Shown: positions 26,070 through 35,071, numbered from the stretch's first letter. The stretch is DNA of 64,000 nt from Paraburkholderia dilworthii (GCF_000472525.1 NZ_AWZT01000028.1:1-64000), one strand, 5' to 3'. Program-made: numbers and translations. Notes: generated from the sequence alone by a model not told the origin.

Positions 26070-27203
26070 TCATGCACCCGCCTGTTCGCGCGCCTGCGCG
26101 AGCGCGCTGAGATTGCCTTCGCCAAATCCATGATGTCCCTGGCGCTGAACGATCTCGAAGAAAATTTCGCCGGCACGGCGGCGCACGAAGGTCTGAAAAA
26201 ACAGCAGCGGCACGCCGTCCGTGCCGATCTCGCCATCGACGAGAACGTGCGTGCGCTTGAGCCGCTCGACGTCGAGGCCATGTCCCGGCAAACGTGCGTC
26301 CAACTGTTCGTAGTAGCGCGCAGGCGGCTCGACGAATTCCACGCCGTTTGCGAGCAATTGCTCAACGCAGCCGAAAATATCGTCGGTCGCAAGCGCGAGG
26401 TGCTGCACGCCCTCGCCCGGATGATCAGGTAAATACTCATGCATCAGATCAGTCCGGCGTGTGCCTTCTTCATATAGAGGGATGCGGATCGCGCCGCACG
26501 GCGACACCATCACGCGCGATTCCGCCGACACGTGCCAGTTCGCGTGGAGCTCGTGAATTTCGCGGAAGTTGAGCAAATCGCGGTAAAAGTCGAGCCATTC
26601 CTGCATGCGCCCCGCACCGACCGTTTGCGTCAGATGATCGACTGCGACGAGGCCCGTGCCCGCGTGGCTCAGGTCGGCGTGCGCAGTGTCGATGTGGACG
26701 GGACGAAAGTCGATGTCGAAGATCGAGATGTCGCCAAGCCCGCCGCGCTGGCCACCACGTCCGCGCCAACGGTCGACAAAGTAAATATGCGAATCGCCAA
26801 TGCCCTGGATCGCAGGAATCAGCAGTTCTCCCGCGCCGATTCTCTCGCCTTCGAAGGCCCACGCGCCCAATTCAATCGCGCGGTCGAAAGCGCGCTGCGC
26901 GTCGGCCACACGAATGCCGATTGCGCAGATACCCGCGCCGTACTCTTCGGCGTAGCGCGCGGCAAACGAATCGGGTTCCGCGTTGATGAGGAAATTCATT
27001 TCGCCCTGCCGGAACAGCGTGACATCTTTGCTGATGTGGCGCGCAATTGCCTTGAAGCCGAGCTTGGTGAATGTCTCACCGAGCGCCCTTGGATCGCGCG
27101 ACGCGAACTCCACGAATTCCAGGCCGGCAGTGCCGAGCGGATTGTGCTCAGGCGCCGACACGGCGCGAAGCGCGGCGTCTGGAGTGGGCAAGTCGCTGGG
27201 CAT
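26070..27203 (-). CDS. hppD: 4-hydroxyphenylpyruvate dioxygenase
   Basis: A 377-residue two-domain VOC enzyme that converts 4-hydroxyphenylpyruvate to homogentisate in tyrosine breakdown. The three iron ligands are visible: the His in VAVDHLTQTVG, the His in GVQHLALATDDIF and the Glu in AGEIFFEIVQRQGHHGFGEG. The C-terminal FGEGNLSAL helix segment is also typical. AAGGAG 7 bases before the ATG at 27203 fixes the start against a longer frame. No homogentisate dioxygenase is adjacent. It sits beside the protocatechuate genes, so a shared aromatic-catabolism region is likely. Confidence 0.9.
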   Translation of the reverse strand: MPSDLPTPDAALRAVSAPEHNPLGTAGLEFVEFASRDPRALGETFTKLGFKAIARHISKDVTLFRQGEMNFLINAEPDSFAARYAEEYGAGICAIGIRVADAQRAFDRAIELGAWAFEGERIGAGELLIPAIQGIGDSHIYFVDRWRGRGGQRGGLGDISIFDIDFRPVHIDTAHADLSHAGTGLVAVDHLTQTVGAGRMQEWLDFYRDLLNFREIHELHANWHVSAESRVMVSPCGAIRIPLYEEGTRRTDLMHEYLPDHPGEGVQHLALATDDIFGCVEQLLANGVEFVEPPARYYEQLDARLPGHGLDVERLKRTHVLVDGEIGTDGVPLLFFQTFVRRRAGEIFFEIVQRQGHHGFGEGNLSALAQAREQAGA

Positions 27204-27468
27204 GGCAATCTCCTTGTACTGTCTTTCGACGCTGTTTCCAGTGGTGCTGATATCAGTGAAGACCGTCTTCAACTCGCAGTGTGACGCTGCCGGCGCGGTG
27301 TGCCGCAGCATCGCAAGGTATGTGGCGGCTTTTGCACCGTGTTTGTACACCGGCTCGCGTAACATTCGCAACTTCATTTTGTACTGAATGGTTCACCAGA
27401 GCCGCAACCGGCGCACGTGCGTGTGCACCTGAATGGCCGCGTCGCGACCGTCCAGGTACGCTCTTCCG

Positions 27469-28467
27469 TCAAGTCGTCCGCGTCGGGCGGCGAACACGCT
27501 TCGGTGCAGCCTTGCTCGCCGGCTTGCTCGCGCTTGCCGCCATCCGCAACCGCGCAACTTCACGCACGGCGTCGATAAAAGCTCTTCCCACCGGCGACGG
27601 CTGCGTGTCCGAGCGCCGAATCAAGCCAACCGGCTCGCCGGTGCCCGCGAACGGCAGCGGCAAACGCACAAGCATGCCGTGCGCCAGTTCGTATTGCACG
27701 GCGCTCAACGGGACGAACCACACGGCGTCGTTCTCGAGCGTCAGCGCCCGGCCAGTGGACACCGACAACACTTCGACGAATGCCGACAGCGGTGGCACGC
27801 CCCATGCGCTCAACAAACTTTCCGCCGACTGCCGGATGAGCGTGCCGAAGGGCGGCAGCACGACCGGAAAGTCCTGCAATGCAGCGGACGGCAAACCCGG
27901 CGCGGCATCCAGCGGATGCCCTGCTCGCACGACAGCGACCAGCGGTTCGCTGAACAACTGTTCGAAGCTGAGCCCCACCATTCGCTCAGGATCCGCGAGA
28001 CGTCCGACGGCAAATTCGATCGTGCCCGCTTTCAGACGCTCGAGCAATTCGGGATTTGCGCCGGTCGCGAGGCGCACGATCACGCGCGGCCAGAGCGACG
28101 CAAAACGCTTGAGAACGGGCGGTATCAACGCGCTGGCAACGGTCGGCAGAATCCCCACTTCCAGCGTGGCAGCCGCCGCGCCATCCGCGCGCGAGAGCAG
28201 ATCGACGCCCTGCCGCAACGCGCTGACGCAGGCGCTGGCGTGGGGCATGAAGAGTTGCCCCTCGCGAGTCGGCACCGCTCCGTGGCGGCCGCGCTCAAAG
28301 AGTTTTACGCCCAGAATGGTTTCGAGTTCGGCGACCGTCTTCGACACCGCGGGTTGCGTGATCGATAGGCTGTCCGCGGCCCGCTGGACGCTCCCAAACT
28401 GGGCCACGGCCAGAAAGCACTGTAGATGACGGAATTTGACGCGGCTATCCGCGAGGCTGCGTTGCAT
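27469..28467 (-). CDS. pcaQ: LysR-family activator PcaQ
   Basis: A 332-residue LysR regulator with an N-terminal HTH (FLAVAQFGSVQRAADSLSIT and QPAVSKTVAELE) and a substrate-binding region. The PcaQ subfamily mark is the LESS-conserved opening VKFRHLQCFLAVAQ plus a C-terminal RSDTQPSPVGRAFID segment. It is divergent from pcaHG, the expected target. The C-terminal 25 residues are Lys/Arg/Ala-rich. PcaQ proteins respond to beta-carboxy-cis,cis-muconate in studied species. Autoregulation is suggested because the inverted repeat arm lies 8 bases from its start codon. Confidence 0.88.
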   Translation of the reverse strand: MQRSLADSRVKFRHLQCFLAVAQFGSVQRAADSLSITQPAVSKTVAELETILGVKLFERGRHGAVPTREGQLFMPHASACVSALRQGVDLLSRADGAAAATLEVGILPTVASALIPPVLKRFASLWPRVIVRLATGANPELLERLKAGTIEFAVGRLADPERMVGLSFEQLFSEPLVAVVRAGHPLDAAPGLPSAALQDFPVVLPPFGTLIRQSAESLLSAWGVPPLSAFVEVLSVSTGRALTLENDAVWFVPLSAVQYELAHGMLVRLPLPFAGTGEPVGLIRRSDTQPSPVGRAFIDAVREVARLRMAASASKPASKAAPKRVRRPTRTT

Positions 28468-28474
28468 AACGGCA

Positions 28475-28513
28475 GGTTATACGAAAATGGCTAAAACGTC
28501 ATTTTTCATAACC
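28475..28513. promoter_or_regulatory. Inverted-repeat operator candidate for PcaQ
   Basis: GGTTATACGAAAATG (28475-28489) and CATTTTTCATAACC (28500-28513) are near-complete inverted repeats around a 10-base centre. The ATAACC core agrees with the half-site described for PcaQ in rhizobia. It lies between the divergent pcaQ and pcaH starts, so one site could control both. Confidence 0.65.
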
Positions 28514-28571
28514 GTTAAGTTTGGATAAAGTCACCTGACAAGCTATCCCACAAATCCTGAAGGAGACACTG

Positions 28572-29276
28572 ATGGACGATTCCTTTCTCAGCGCGCGCGA
28601 TTTCGCGTCGCATCCCGAATACATCTACCCCGGCTACGGCTCGTCGGTTAAACGCGGCCCGACCCGTCCGCTGATTCCGCTGAAGGAAAAGCTGCGCGAT
28701 CAGCGCGTGCCCGTCTACGGCACAGAAGACCTGGGCGCGCTCGACAACGACCTCACGCGCAACGCGGTTCGCAACGGCGAGCCGCTTGGCGAACGCATCA
28801 TCGTGACGGGCCGCGTGCTCGACGAAGGCGGCCGCCCGGTGCGCAATACGCTCGTGGAAATCTGGCAGGCGAATGCGGCTGGCCGCTACGTACATAAGGT
28901 GGATCAGCACGACGCACCGCTCGATCCGAACTTCCTCGGCGCAGGCCGCTGCGTCACGGACAACGAAGGCCGCTATCGTTTCCTGACAGTCAAGCCGGGC
29001 GCATATCCGTGGGGCAATCATCCGAACGCATGGCGTCCGAATCACATTCACTTCTCGCTGTTCGGCGAACATTTCGGTTCGCGTCTCGTCACGCAAATGT
29101 ATTTTCCCGGTGACCCGCTGCTGGCGTTCGATCCGATTTTCCAAGGCACGCCGGAGCATGCACGTGACCGCCTGATCGCGAGCTTCTCGCTCGACACCAC
29201 GCAAGAGTCCTACGCGCTCGGCTACGACTTCGACATCGTGCTGCGCGGCCGCAATGAAACTCCGATGGAGCGCTAA
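28572..29276 (+). CDS. pcaH: Protocatechuate 3,4-dioxygenase beta subunit PcaH
   Basis: A 234-residue intradiol dioxygenase subunit carrying the non-haem iron. The ligand tyrosines are in GRYRFLTVKPGAYPWGN and the histidines in WRPNHIHFSLFG. The N-terminal YIYPGYGSSVKRGPTRPLIP is typical of PcaH. GAAGGAG 6 bases before the ATG gives a strong ribosome binding site. It forms the (alpha-beta-Fe) enzyme with PcaG, encoded 3 bases later, and opens protocatechuate to beta-carboxy-cis,cis-muconate. Confidence 0.95.
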   Translation: MDDSFLSARDFASHPEYIYPGYGSSVKRGPTRPLIPLKEKLRDQRVPVYGTEDLGALDNDLTRNAVRNGEPLGERIIVTGRVLDEGGRPVRNTLVEIWQANAAGRYVHKVDQHDAPLDPNFLGAGRCVTDNEGRYRFLTVKPGAYPWGNHPNAWRPNHIHFSLFGEHFGSRLVTQMYFPGDPLLAFDPIFQGTPEHARDRLIASFSLDTTQESYALGYDFDIVLRGRNETPMER

Positions 29277-29279
29277 GCC

Positions 29280-29867
29280 ATGACCACTCTCAAGCAAACG
29301 CCCTCGCAGACGGTAGGACCGTACTTCGCGTACGGCCTGTGCCCCCAGCAATACGACTTCGACTTCAAGAGCCTGTTCACACCGGTCCTCGCGGACCGAG
29401 AAGCAGCCGGCGAGCACATAACCATCGTGGGCCAGGTGTTCGACGGCGACGGCAATGTAATCGGCGACGCGATGCTCGAAGTGTCGCAGGTCGACGCTGA
29501 CGGCCACTATCCGGAATCGCGCGAGGAAATACTCAAGACCGGTTTTCGCGGCTTTGCGCGCGTAGGCACGGGAACGGACCCACACAAGCGCTTTATCGTG
29601 GAGACCGTAAAACCCGGCCGCGTGAGCCCCGACGAGGCGCCGCATCTAAACGTAATCGTGACGATGCGCGGCATGCTGCTGCACACATTCACGCGCATCT
29701 ATTTCGAGGACGAAGCGCAAGCCAACGAGCGCGATCCGGTATTGGCGGCAGTTCCGACCGATCGACGCGACACGCTGATTGCACGCCGCGATCCGAACAC
29801 GGCCAACGTATATCGCTTCGACATCTACATGCAGGGCGACAAGGAAACGGTTTTTTTCGACCTGTAA
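29280..29867 (+). CDS. pcaG: Protocatechuate 3,4-dioxygenase alpha subunit PcaG
   Basis: A 195-residue subunit with LKQTPSQTVGPYFAYGL at its start and FARVGTGTDPHKRFIVETVK followed by APHLNVIVTMRGML, the substrate-side region of PcaG. It lacks the iron ligands, as expected for the alpha chain. It is translated right after pcaH (3-base gap), and a strong terminator lies 87 bases downstream, so pcaHG is a two-gene operon. The later beta-ketoadipate genes (pcaB, pcaC, pcaD, pcaIJ) are not in the window. Confidence 0.95.
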   Translation: MTTLKQTPSQTVGPYFAYGLCPQQYDFDFKSLFTPVLADREAAGEHITIVGQVFDGDGNVIGDAMLEVSQVDADGHYPESREEILKTGFRGFARVGTGTDPHKRFIVETVKPGRVSPDEAPHLNVIVTMRGMLLHTFTRIYFEDEAQANERDPVLAAVPTDRRDTLIARRDPNTANVYRFDIYMQGDKETVFFDL

Positions 29868-29953
29868 CGCAGATTCTCTACACTTTCACAAAGCTTTCAC
29901 CTACACTCAAAGCGATCCGTTTAGCGACTGGATCGCGAAACTCCGAGTAGTTG

Positions 29954-29979
29954 AGCCCGCCTTGCGCGGGCTTTTTTTT
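29954..29979 (+). terminator. Rho-independent terminator of pcaHG
   Basis: AGCCCGC (29954-29960) pairs with GCGGGCT (29966-29972) around CTTGC, followed by an eight-base T-run (29972-29979). Confidence 0.92.
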
Positions 29980-30006
29980 GCGCTTGCTGAAAAGTGCCGG
30001 CATCGC

Positions 30007-31263
30007 TCATCTCAACGAGCAACGCAGCCAGCGACGGATTCTGATCACATCGGCAATGTGATCGCGCGGCCCTGGTGCGCCCAGCACGACAATGTCGATG
30101 GGCCTGCCATGCACGATCATTCGCACGACGACGCAGTGCCCGGCTTCATTGATGAAGCCCGTTTTCTGCAACACGATCGACCGGTCGCCGCTCCTCACGA
30201 GCGCATTCGAGTTGTGATAACTCAGGCGCGCCCGTGGGCCGCCCGGAAACACCATCTGATCGCGGTCGGTGGAATAAGCGCGGATCAGCGGATAGCGGCT
30301 AGCCGCCGCCACGAGGCGAGCCAGGTCGCGCGCCGTCGACACGTTATGTGGGGACAAGCCCGTGCCATTCACGAACGACGTATGCCGCATCCCGAGCGCG
30401 CGCGCCTTCGCATTCATCGCAGCGACAAAGCGCGGCCGGCCGCCGGCGTAGTCGCGGCTCAACGCGGCGGCAGCGCGATTCTCCGACGACATCAGCGCGA
30501 TATGCAGCATGTCATGGCGCGATAGAACGGAACCGACAGAGAGCCGCGAGCCGGTAAATTTGTCGAAATCCTGGTCCTGAACGGTGACGTTGAGCGGCGC
30601 GTTCAATGCGTGTCTTGCATCGAGCGCCACGACGGCCGTCATTAGTTTGGATATCGAAGCAATTGGCATCACGCGATCGGCCTGCTTTTCGGTGAGCACG
30701 GTTTGCGTTCGTTCATCAACAACGAACACCGAGCGGGCGCGAAGCAATGCGCGAGATCTGGGCGTATATCCGCAACGAGGCAAAAGACGAAGGCCCGCAT
30801 GCCTGGCATGTGCCGTACGTGCCGTATTTCCGGCCATGCGAGACGTCGGCGTGGGTTGCCGGCTGCGATGCGTCGTCATTCCCGGCGGACGCCCCGAGGC
30901 ACGCGGCTCGCGTGCAACGCGTACGCCATGACGGCGCGATTTGGGCGCGAGCTTGCTTGCGTGCAGTGAATGCTCGTCGTCGGCGACATGCTTGCGCTTG
31001 TGTGCGATGCGCCGCGGGGTCTGGCCCGTCGTGACTTTTTTCGCTTTGTCCGCGGTTCGCGCTTTCGCTTTCGACGCATGCCGCGCGGGCAGCGACACGT
31101 GACGTACCGCGCGAAGCGACGAGTGCCTGGGAGGCTCGTGAGTCGCGCCGAACGTCCAGCCGATGTTCAGCCACAACAGGCCAAACACCGCGATATAACG
31201 GAGCCACGCAAGAAACCGAAAAGCGGGAAGTGGTGATGAGGGAGTTCGTTGGCGGTACGGCAT
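30007..31263 (-). CDS. D-alanyl-D-alanine endopeptidase (PBP7/8 family) with long basic linker
   Basis: A 418-residue serine peptidase of the penicillin-binding family, acting on peptidoglycan in the periplasm. The three active-site motifs are present: S203-I-S-K206, S260-E-N262 and K367-T-G369. After the N-terminal signal/anchor (about residues 15-40) there is a ~130-residue linker very rich in Arg, Lys and His before the catalytic domain. This makes the protein about 100 residues longer than E. coli PBP7. The ATG at 31263 gives the signal sequence; longer frames do not. It converges on pcaHG and stands alone. Confidence 0.85.
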   Translation of the reverse strand: MPYRQRTPSSPLPAFRFLAWLRYIAVFGLLWLNIGWTFGATHEPPRHSSLRAVRHVSLPARHASKAKARTADKAKKVTTGQTPRRIAHKRKHVADDEHSLHASKLAPKSRRHGVRVAREPRASGRPPGMTTHRSRQPTPTSRMAGNTARTAHARHAGLRLLPRCGYTPRSRALLRARSVFVVDERTQTVLTEKQADRVMPIASISKLMTAVVALDARHALNAPLNVTVQDQDFDKFTGSRLSVGSVLSRHDMLHIALMSSENRAAAALSRDYAGGRPRFVAAMNAKARALGMRHTSFVNGTGLSPHNVSTARDLARLVAAASRYPLIRAYSTDRDQMVFPGGPRARLSYHNSNALVRSGDRSIVLQKTGFINEAGHCVVVRMIVHGRPIDIVVLGAPGPRDHIADVIRIRRWLRCSLR

Positions 31264-31840
31264 GCAGCTTCCAGTTCTGTGCCGCGCGCGCCCGTTATGC
31301 GGAGAATGGAGTGGGCGCCTCGTCGGCAACGACCCGTGGATATTAAGGGAGATCGCCCACACGATCAACGGCAAAGGTACATACCGGCTGGTTCGCAACC
31401 GCATGCACGGTGCAATTGCTTCGTTCATGCCCAGCAGCGGAAATGGTCGATGCCCTGTCCTGCGTAAATCGCGCGCGCTGACCAGTCCGGCTTATCGCCA
31501 CGCCCGTCCGATGTATTACCGTAAGCGTCGCGACAGACAACCGCTCGCGTCGCGGCGGCATCTGCTTCCATTGCGTGGGCGAACGCTTCGATCGTAATGC
31601 CGTATTCGTCCATGCGTCGGCGTATTTACACGATCAAGCGCTCACGCGCATTTCCATCGAGGTCGAACAATGGTTTGTTCTTCTCGCTCTTTCATAACCT
31701 ACCGGTGTCGCGGCTAATAATGGACGCAGTAAAACCGGAAGGGCTTCGCTCACAATCCAATAATGCAGAACCACACCCAGCGCTCTCGTGCTATGTTTGG
31801 ACCAGATTGCCTATTTGAGCAGCGGTCCGGAGACACAACC
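31264..31840. other. Gene-less stretch between divergent peptidase and LysE genes
   Basis: About 580 bases holding the divergent promoters. I see no protein family in any frame, no tRNA and no repeat. Confidence 0.45.
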
Positions 31841-32476
31841 ATGCCAGCATCTACCGCCATCCTCACCATTCTCGCCGCGCTGTTATTAGGCGCAATGAGT
31901 CCGGGACCGAGTTTTGTCATCGTCGCGCGCAATGCGATCGGTCTGTCGCGCGGCGACGGCCTTGCGACGGCGCTCGGCATGGGTATCGGCGGTGTGTTCT
32001 TTAGTGGCATTGCGCTGCTCGGTTTATACACGCTGCTCGCCACCGTGGAATGGCTCTACATCGGACTGAAAGTGGCCGGCGGGCTTTATCTGATCTATCT
32101 GGCCTCGAAGATCTGGCGCGGCGCCGCCAGGCCCCTTGCATTCGACACCACGCAAACCGTCTCCACGAACCCGCGTAGATCTTTCTGGGTTGGCCTCAGC
32201 ACCCAACTGAGCAATCCCAAGACAGCGGTCTACTACGGCAGTATCTTCGCGGCGCTTTTACCGCAACATCCGCCGCTGTGGTGCTACTTCGCATTGCCGC
32301 CCGCGATCTTCGCAATCGAAGCGGGCTGGTATACGGTCGTCGCGCTGTGCTTTTCGAGCAGACGTCCACGCGAAATCTATCTGCGATGGAAGGCCTGGAT
32401 CGATCGCGTCGCCGCAAGCGCAGTGGCCGCGCTTGGCTTGCGTCTGATCGTGACCGCACACAAGGTGGGCATTTGA
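31841..32476 (+). CDS. LysE-family amino-acid/metabolite exporter
   Basis: A 211-residue membrane protein with about six hydrophobic segments. It begins with LTILAALLLGAMSPGPSFVIVARNAI, whose SPGP motif is the hallmark of LysE/RhtB translocators. A second mark is FWVGLSTQLSNPKTAVYYGS. The ATG at 31841 is 9 bases after a GGAGA sequence; the longer frame from 31763 adds a polar extension and is less likely. Substrate is probably an amino acid or derivative. Confidence 0.85.
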   Translation: MPASTAILTILAALLLGAMSPGPSFVIVARNAIGLSRGDGLATALGMGIGGVFFSGIALLGLYTLLATVEWLYIGLKVAGGLYLIYLASKIWRGAARPLAFDTTQTVSTNPRRSFWVGLSTQLSNPKTAVYYGSIFAALLPQHPPLWCYFALPPAIFAIEAGWYTVVALCFSSRRPREIYLRWKAWIDRVAASAVAALGLRLIVTAHKVGI

Positions 32477-32488
32477 CCACTTCACGTC

Positions 32489-32521
32489 AGCGGCTTGCCG
32501 CAGTCGAGGCGGCAAGCCGCT
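32489..32521. terminator. Perfect 13-bp hairpin after lysE
   Basis: AGCGGCTTGCCGC (32489-32501) and GCGGCAAGCCGCT (32509-32521) with a 7-base loop lie 12 bases after the LysE gene stop. No T-run follows, so it may be a terminator or 3' stabiliser. Confidence 0.6.
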
Positions 32522-32590
32522 AACAGGGCCGCATTGCGAAGCCTTAGCCCCGCTGAACGGAAGCGCCCGGCAGAACAGTTACAAGTTAAC

Positions 32591-32762
32591 TGTTGACGCT
32601 GGTATGCCACAGCGGTTACTGTGGCACCCGAAGTTCAAGAAGTTCGATTGCTGTTCATCAATGTCTCGCTCTCTCAGCGGTATTCGTTGTCCTCTCCCTC
32701 CTTGACGCTTCTAACGCTCTCTCACAGAGCACATTTTCTATTTCTTTCCTCAAGGATTCTTC
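32591..32762 (+). promoter_or_regulatory. Cold-shock gene leader region
   Basis: About 170 bases upstream of cspA rich in C/T tracts, with a perfect hairpin TGCCACAG (32605-32612) / CTGTGGCA (32619-32626). A TTGACG at 32593-32598 could be a -35 box. A long structured 5' leader is common for cspA genes, where it controls translation with temperature. The exact transcript start is not determined. Confidence 0.4.
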
Positions 32763-32966
32763 ATGGATACCGGTACCGTTAAGTGGTTCAACGACAGCAA
32801 GGGCTTTGGCTTCATCACCCCGGACAAGGGCGGCGACGACCTGTTCGCGCACTTCTCCGAGATCAGCGGCAATGGCTTCAAGACGCTCGCTGAAAATCAG
32901 AAGGTGAGCTTCGAAACGAAGCAAGGCCCCAAGGGTCTGCAAGCGGCTAACATCACGCCGCTGTAA
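32763..32966 (+). CDS. cspA: Cold-shock protein, CspA family
   Basis: A 67-residue single cold-shock domain binding RNA/ssDNA. RNP1 KGFGFITP (residues 14-21) and RNP2 DLFAHFSEI (residues 26-34) are intact, and the start MDTGTVKWFNDSKGFGF is canonical. AAGGA lies 7 bases before the ATG. The gene symbol is given at family level because such genomes carry several paralogues. Confidence 0.95.
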   Translation: MDTGTVKWFNDSKGFGFITPDKGGDDLFAHFSEISGNGFKTLAENQKVSFETKQGPKGLQAANITPL

Positions 32967-33257
32967 GCAAGTTTGAAGGGCTCGGTGTCCGGCAACGGAC
33001 ATCGGGCTGCAGCGACATCCTCGCGGAGCTTCGTCTCCCACAGTTGGCGCGCGATCGCTTTTGAGTTGCATGTGTCAGGCAACTCGCTCAAGCGCCAAAC
33101 GCCTCGTTGCACCTCATTCTCCCCCGGCTTTAACGCCCCTTTATCTTTCCGGCTGCGTTCTGATTCGGCTCGCAATGGCTTTGAATCCCCGCTCGTCCGC
33201 GCGACTTAATCGAAGTTCGCAAGGCAAGCGCGCACTCGTACATTATTAAAATATAAA

Positions 33258-33482
33258 ATGCAAAACAAACATATTCACCTTTACAACGGCTATGCCGTCA
33301 AGCCTTCGGCGCATCGTTTGCCCGACGGTACATTTTCGTCCAACCTGTTGCTCGAACGCGCCGACAGCGCACGCACGGAAGGGCTCTACCAGTTCTATTC
33401 GCTCGATTACTTCACCGACGAAGAACAGGCATTGCAGCACTCCGCACGTTGGGCGCGCGAGTGGGTCGATACGCGCGGTTGA
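33258..33482 (+). CDS. Small uncharacterised protein downstream of cspA
   Basis: A 74-residue acidic-to-neutral soluble protein with HIHLYNGYAVKPSAHRLPDG, LLLERADSARTEGLYQFYS and YFTDEEQALQHSARWAREWV. The first half suggests beta strands and the end is an amphipathic helix. Codon use matches the genome, and the AT-rich TATTAAAATATAAAATG just before the ATG may be a promoter for a short leader. I do not recognise a named family. Similar small proteins are common in this group of bacteria, which is memory rather than a search. Confidence 0.65.
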   Translation: MQNKHIHLYNGYAVKPSAHRLPDGTFSSNLLLERADSARTEGLYQFYSLDYFTDEEQALQHSARWAREWVDTRG

Positions 33483-33535
33483 CGCGACGATAAGCGCGCA
33501 AAACAGCGCGCGACATTCCTTTACCTGGTGAATTT

Positions 33536-33760
33536 CTAGTACAGACGAACCAGGCCGCACGCGCACGATGCATCATGACGCTGTACAGGCGTCATGCGTA
33601 TGCCGGCCGCAAACATAGCTACGGCTAATTCGCCTCCATTTGCGGCATCGGCACCACGCTGACCGGTTGCCCACACATCTGTCGCTGTACAGATGGCGAG
33701 CGACTCGCCCTCCAGCTTCCTCATACCGCGTATCACGGTTTCCTTCAACGCATCACGCAT
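33536..33760 (-). CDS. Possible small protein, unknown
   Basis: A 74-residue frame with MRDALKETVIRGMRKLEGES, AICTATDVWATG, GGELAVAMFAAGIRM and two cysteines near the end. AGAGG lies 9 bases before the ATG. It is convergent with the small gene after cspA. I do not recognise the protein, and it may be spurious. The following 33761-34166 holds no supported gene. Confidence 0.35.
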   Translation of the reverse strand: MRDALKETVIRGMRKLEGESLAICTATDVWATGQRGADAANGGELAVAMFAAGIRMTPVQRHDASCACGLVRLY

Positions 33761-34166
33761 CGACGCAAACCTCTGACGGCGCCACCGTTACGTCCGCCAC
33801 GCTGCGTACCTTACGGCACTGAATAGCCGCAGGAAGCATGCGTGGATAATCGCATACACGGCGGTTCAATGCCCAATGAGCGCGTGAACCGAACGCGTCG
33901 ATTTCCTACGACAAGCGAAATGAATTGAAGAGCGCTTCAGTAGCCGCTTTTCTTTAGAACAATGAGTCTGTTTGAGTATCGCTTTATGCTAAACGCATAC
34001 AAGGCCGGCAAATGCAATAACAGACCGGAAAGATATTCTCCCGTCCAACGCTAGAGTTTTTTCTCTCACTGCCGTTTAACTCAGTGCGCGATTTTGCGCG
34101 GGAATATCGAGAGTTCAGCAATCATTCTGCAGGGTTAACTATCCGCACGGTCAACGCCATAACGAA

Positions 34167-35024
34167 ATGAAAGAAAGACTACCTTTAGTAATTTCCGTGC
34201 TGGGTTCGATCGTGCTCGCCGCGTGCGGCGGGGGCGGCGGCGGCAGTTCGCCGGCCGTCCAGACCGCCGCGCCGGCTACGAGCGCCAGCGCACCGGCGGC
34301 TTCGCCGACGCCTGTCGTGGCGGGCGAGGCGCTGCCGAGTCTGGCTGCCCCGCAAGCCGGTTCGACTGCCGCCAGCGGAAACGGGTTCGAAGGCATCTGG
34401 ACCGAGTCGTCGACTTCACGGATGACGGCCCTCGTGGACCCGGCGAACAACGTCTCCTATATGAGCGGCCTATTCACGGTCGTCACGTCGACGTCCTTCG
34501 GCACCGCAACCACCGCTGCGCCGAACTGGACATCGACAAGCGGCTTCGAGACCATCAGCAGCGTGCGCTACCCGGCCACGTCGGGCAGCGGGACGTTCAC
34601 CGCGAAACAGACGTTGACCGGCAGCTACGTCGCCGACAGCAAGACGATGAACCTGTCGTTGAACTATGATCCGGCAAACGCGCTGGCGGTTACGCAGTCG
34701 AGTGTCACGGGGACGTGGGCGCAAAGCCGGACCACACTGACCGTCGACGACGCGGGTGACTTCACTGGCAACATTCTCGGCTGCGGTGTCACGGGCACGC
34801 TCGCGTTGACCACACCAGGCTCGAACAAGAACCTCTACACGATGACGGCAAGCGGCACCACCAGTACCTGCGCGCTCGCTTCCGGAGTAACTTACACGGG
34901 CAATGCGGCGATCACGTTCCTGCCTGTCAGCGGCAGCACGACGTTGTACAAACGGTCGATCATCTATCTGATCAAGGCAACAGATAATTTGGTGATCGCC
35001 TACGGCCAACTGACAAAACAGTAG
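34167..35024 (+). CDS. Surface lipoprotein of unknown function
   Basis: A 285-residue lipoprotein with a signal peptide ending in a LAAC lipobox (Cys20) followed by a glycine run and an Ala/Ser/Pro-rich linker to about residue 65. The remainder is Thr/Ser/Gly-rich beta-type sequence (GFEGIWTESSTSRMTALVD; FTAKQTLTGSYVADSKTMN; TLTVDDAGDFTGNILGCGVT), suggesting an eight-stranded lipocalin-like or repeat barrel. I know similar lipoproteins in Burkholderia only as hypothetical. A hairpin follows the stop. Confidence 0.8.
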   Translation: MKERLPLVISVLGSIVLAACGGGGGGSSPAVQTAAPATSASAPAASPTPVVAGEALPSLAAPQAGSTAASGNGFEGIWTESSTSRMTALVDPANNVSYMSGLFTVVTSTSFGTATTAAPNWTSTSGFETISSVRYPATSGSGTFTAKQTLTGSYVADSKTMNLSLNYDPANALAVTQSSVTGTWAQSRTTLTVDDAGDFTGNILGCGVTGTLALTTPGSNKNLYTMTASGTTSTCALASGVTYTGNAAITFLPVSGSTTLYKRSIIYLIKATDNLVIAYGQLTKQ

Positions 35025-35037
35025 GCCGTTGCGAGTC

Positions 35038-35071
35038 ATTCGGCAGTTCGGAAAATCTCCGACTGCCGAAT
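35038..35071. terminator. Hairpin after the lipoprotein gene
   Basis: ATTCGGCAGTTCGGA (35038-35052) pairs with TCCGACTGCCGAAT (ending 35071) with one extra base. There is no clear T-run. Confidence 0.5.
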
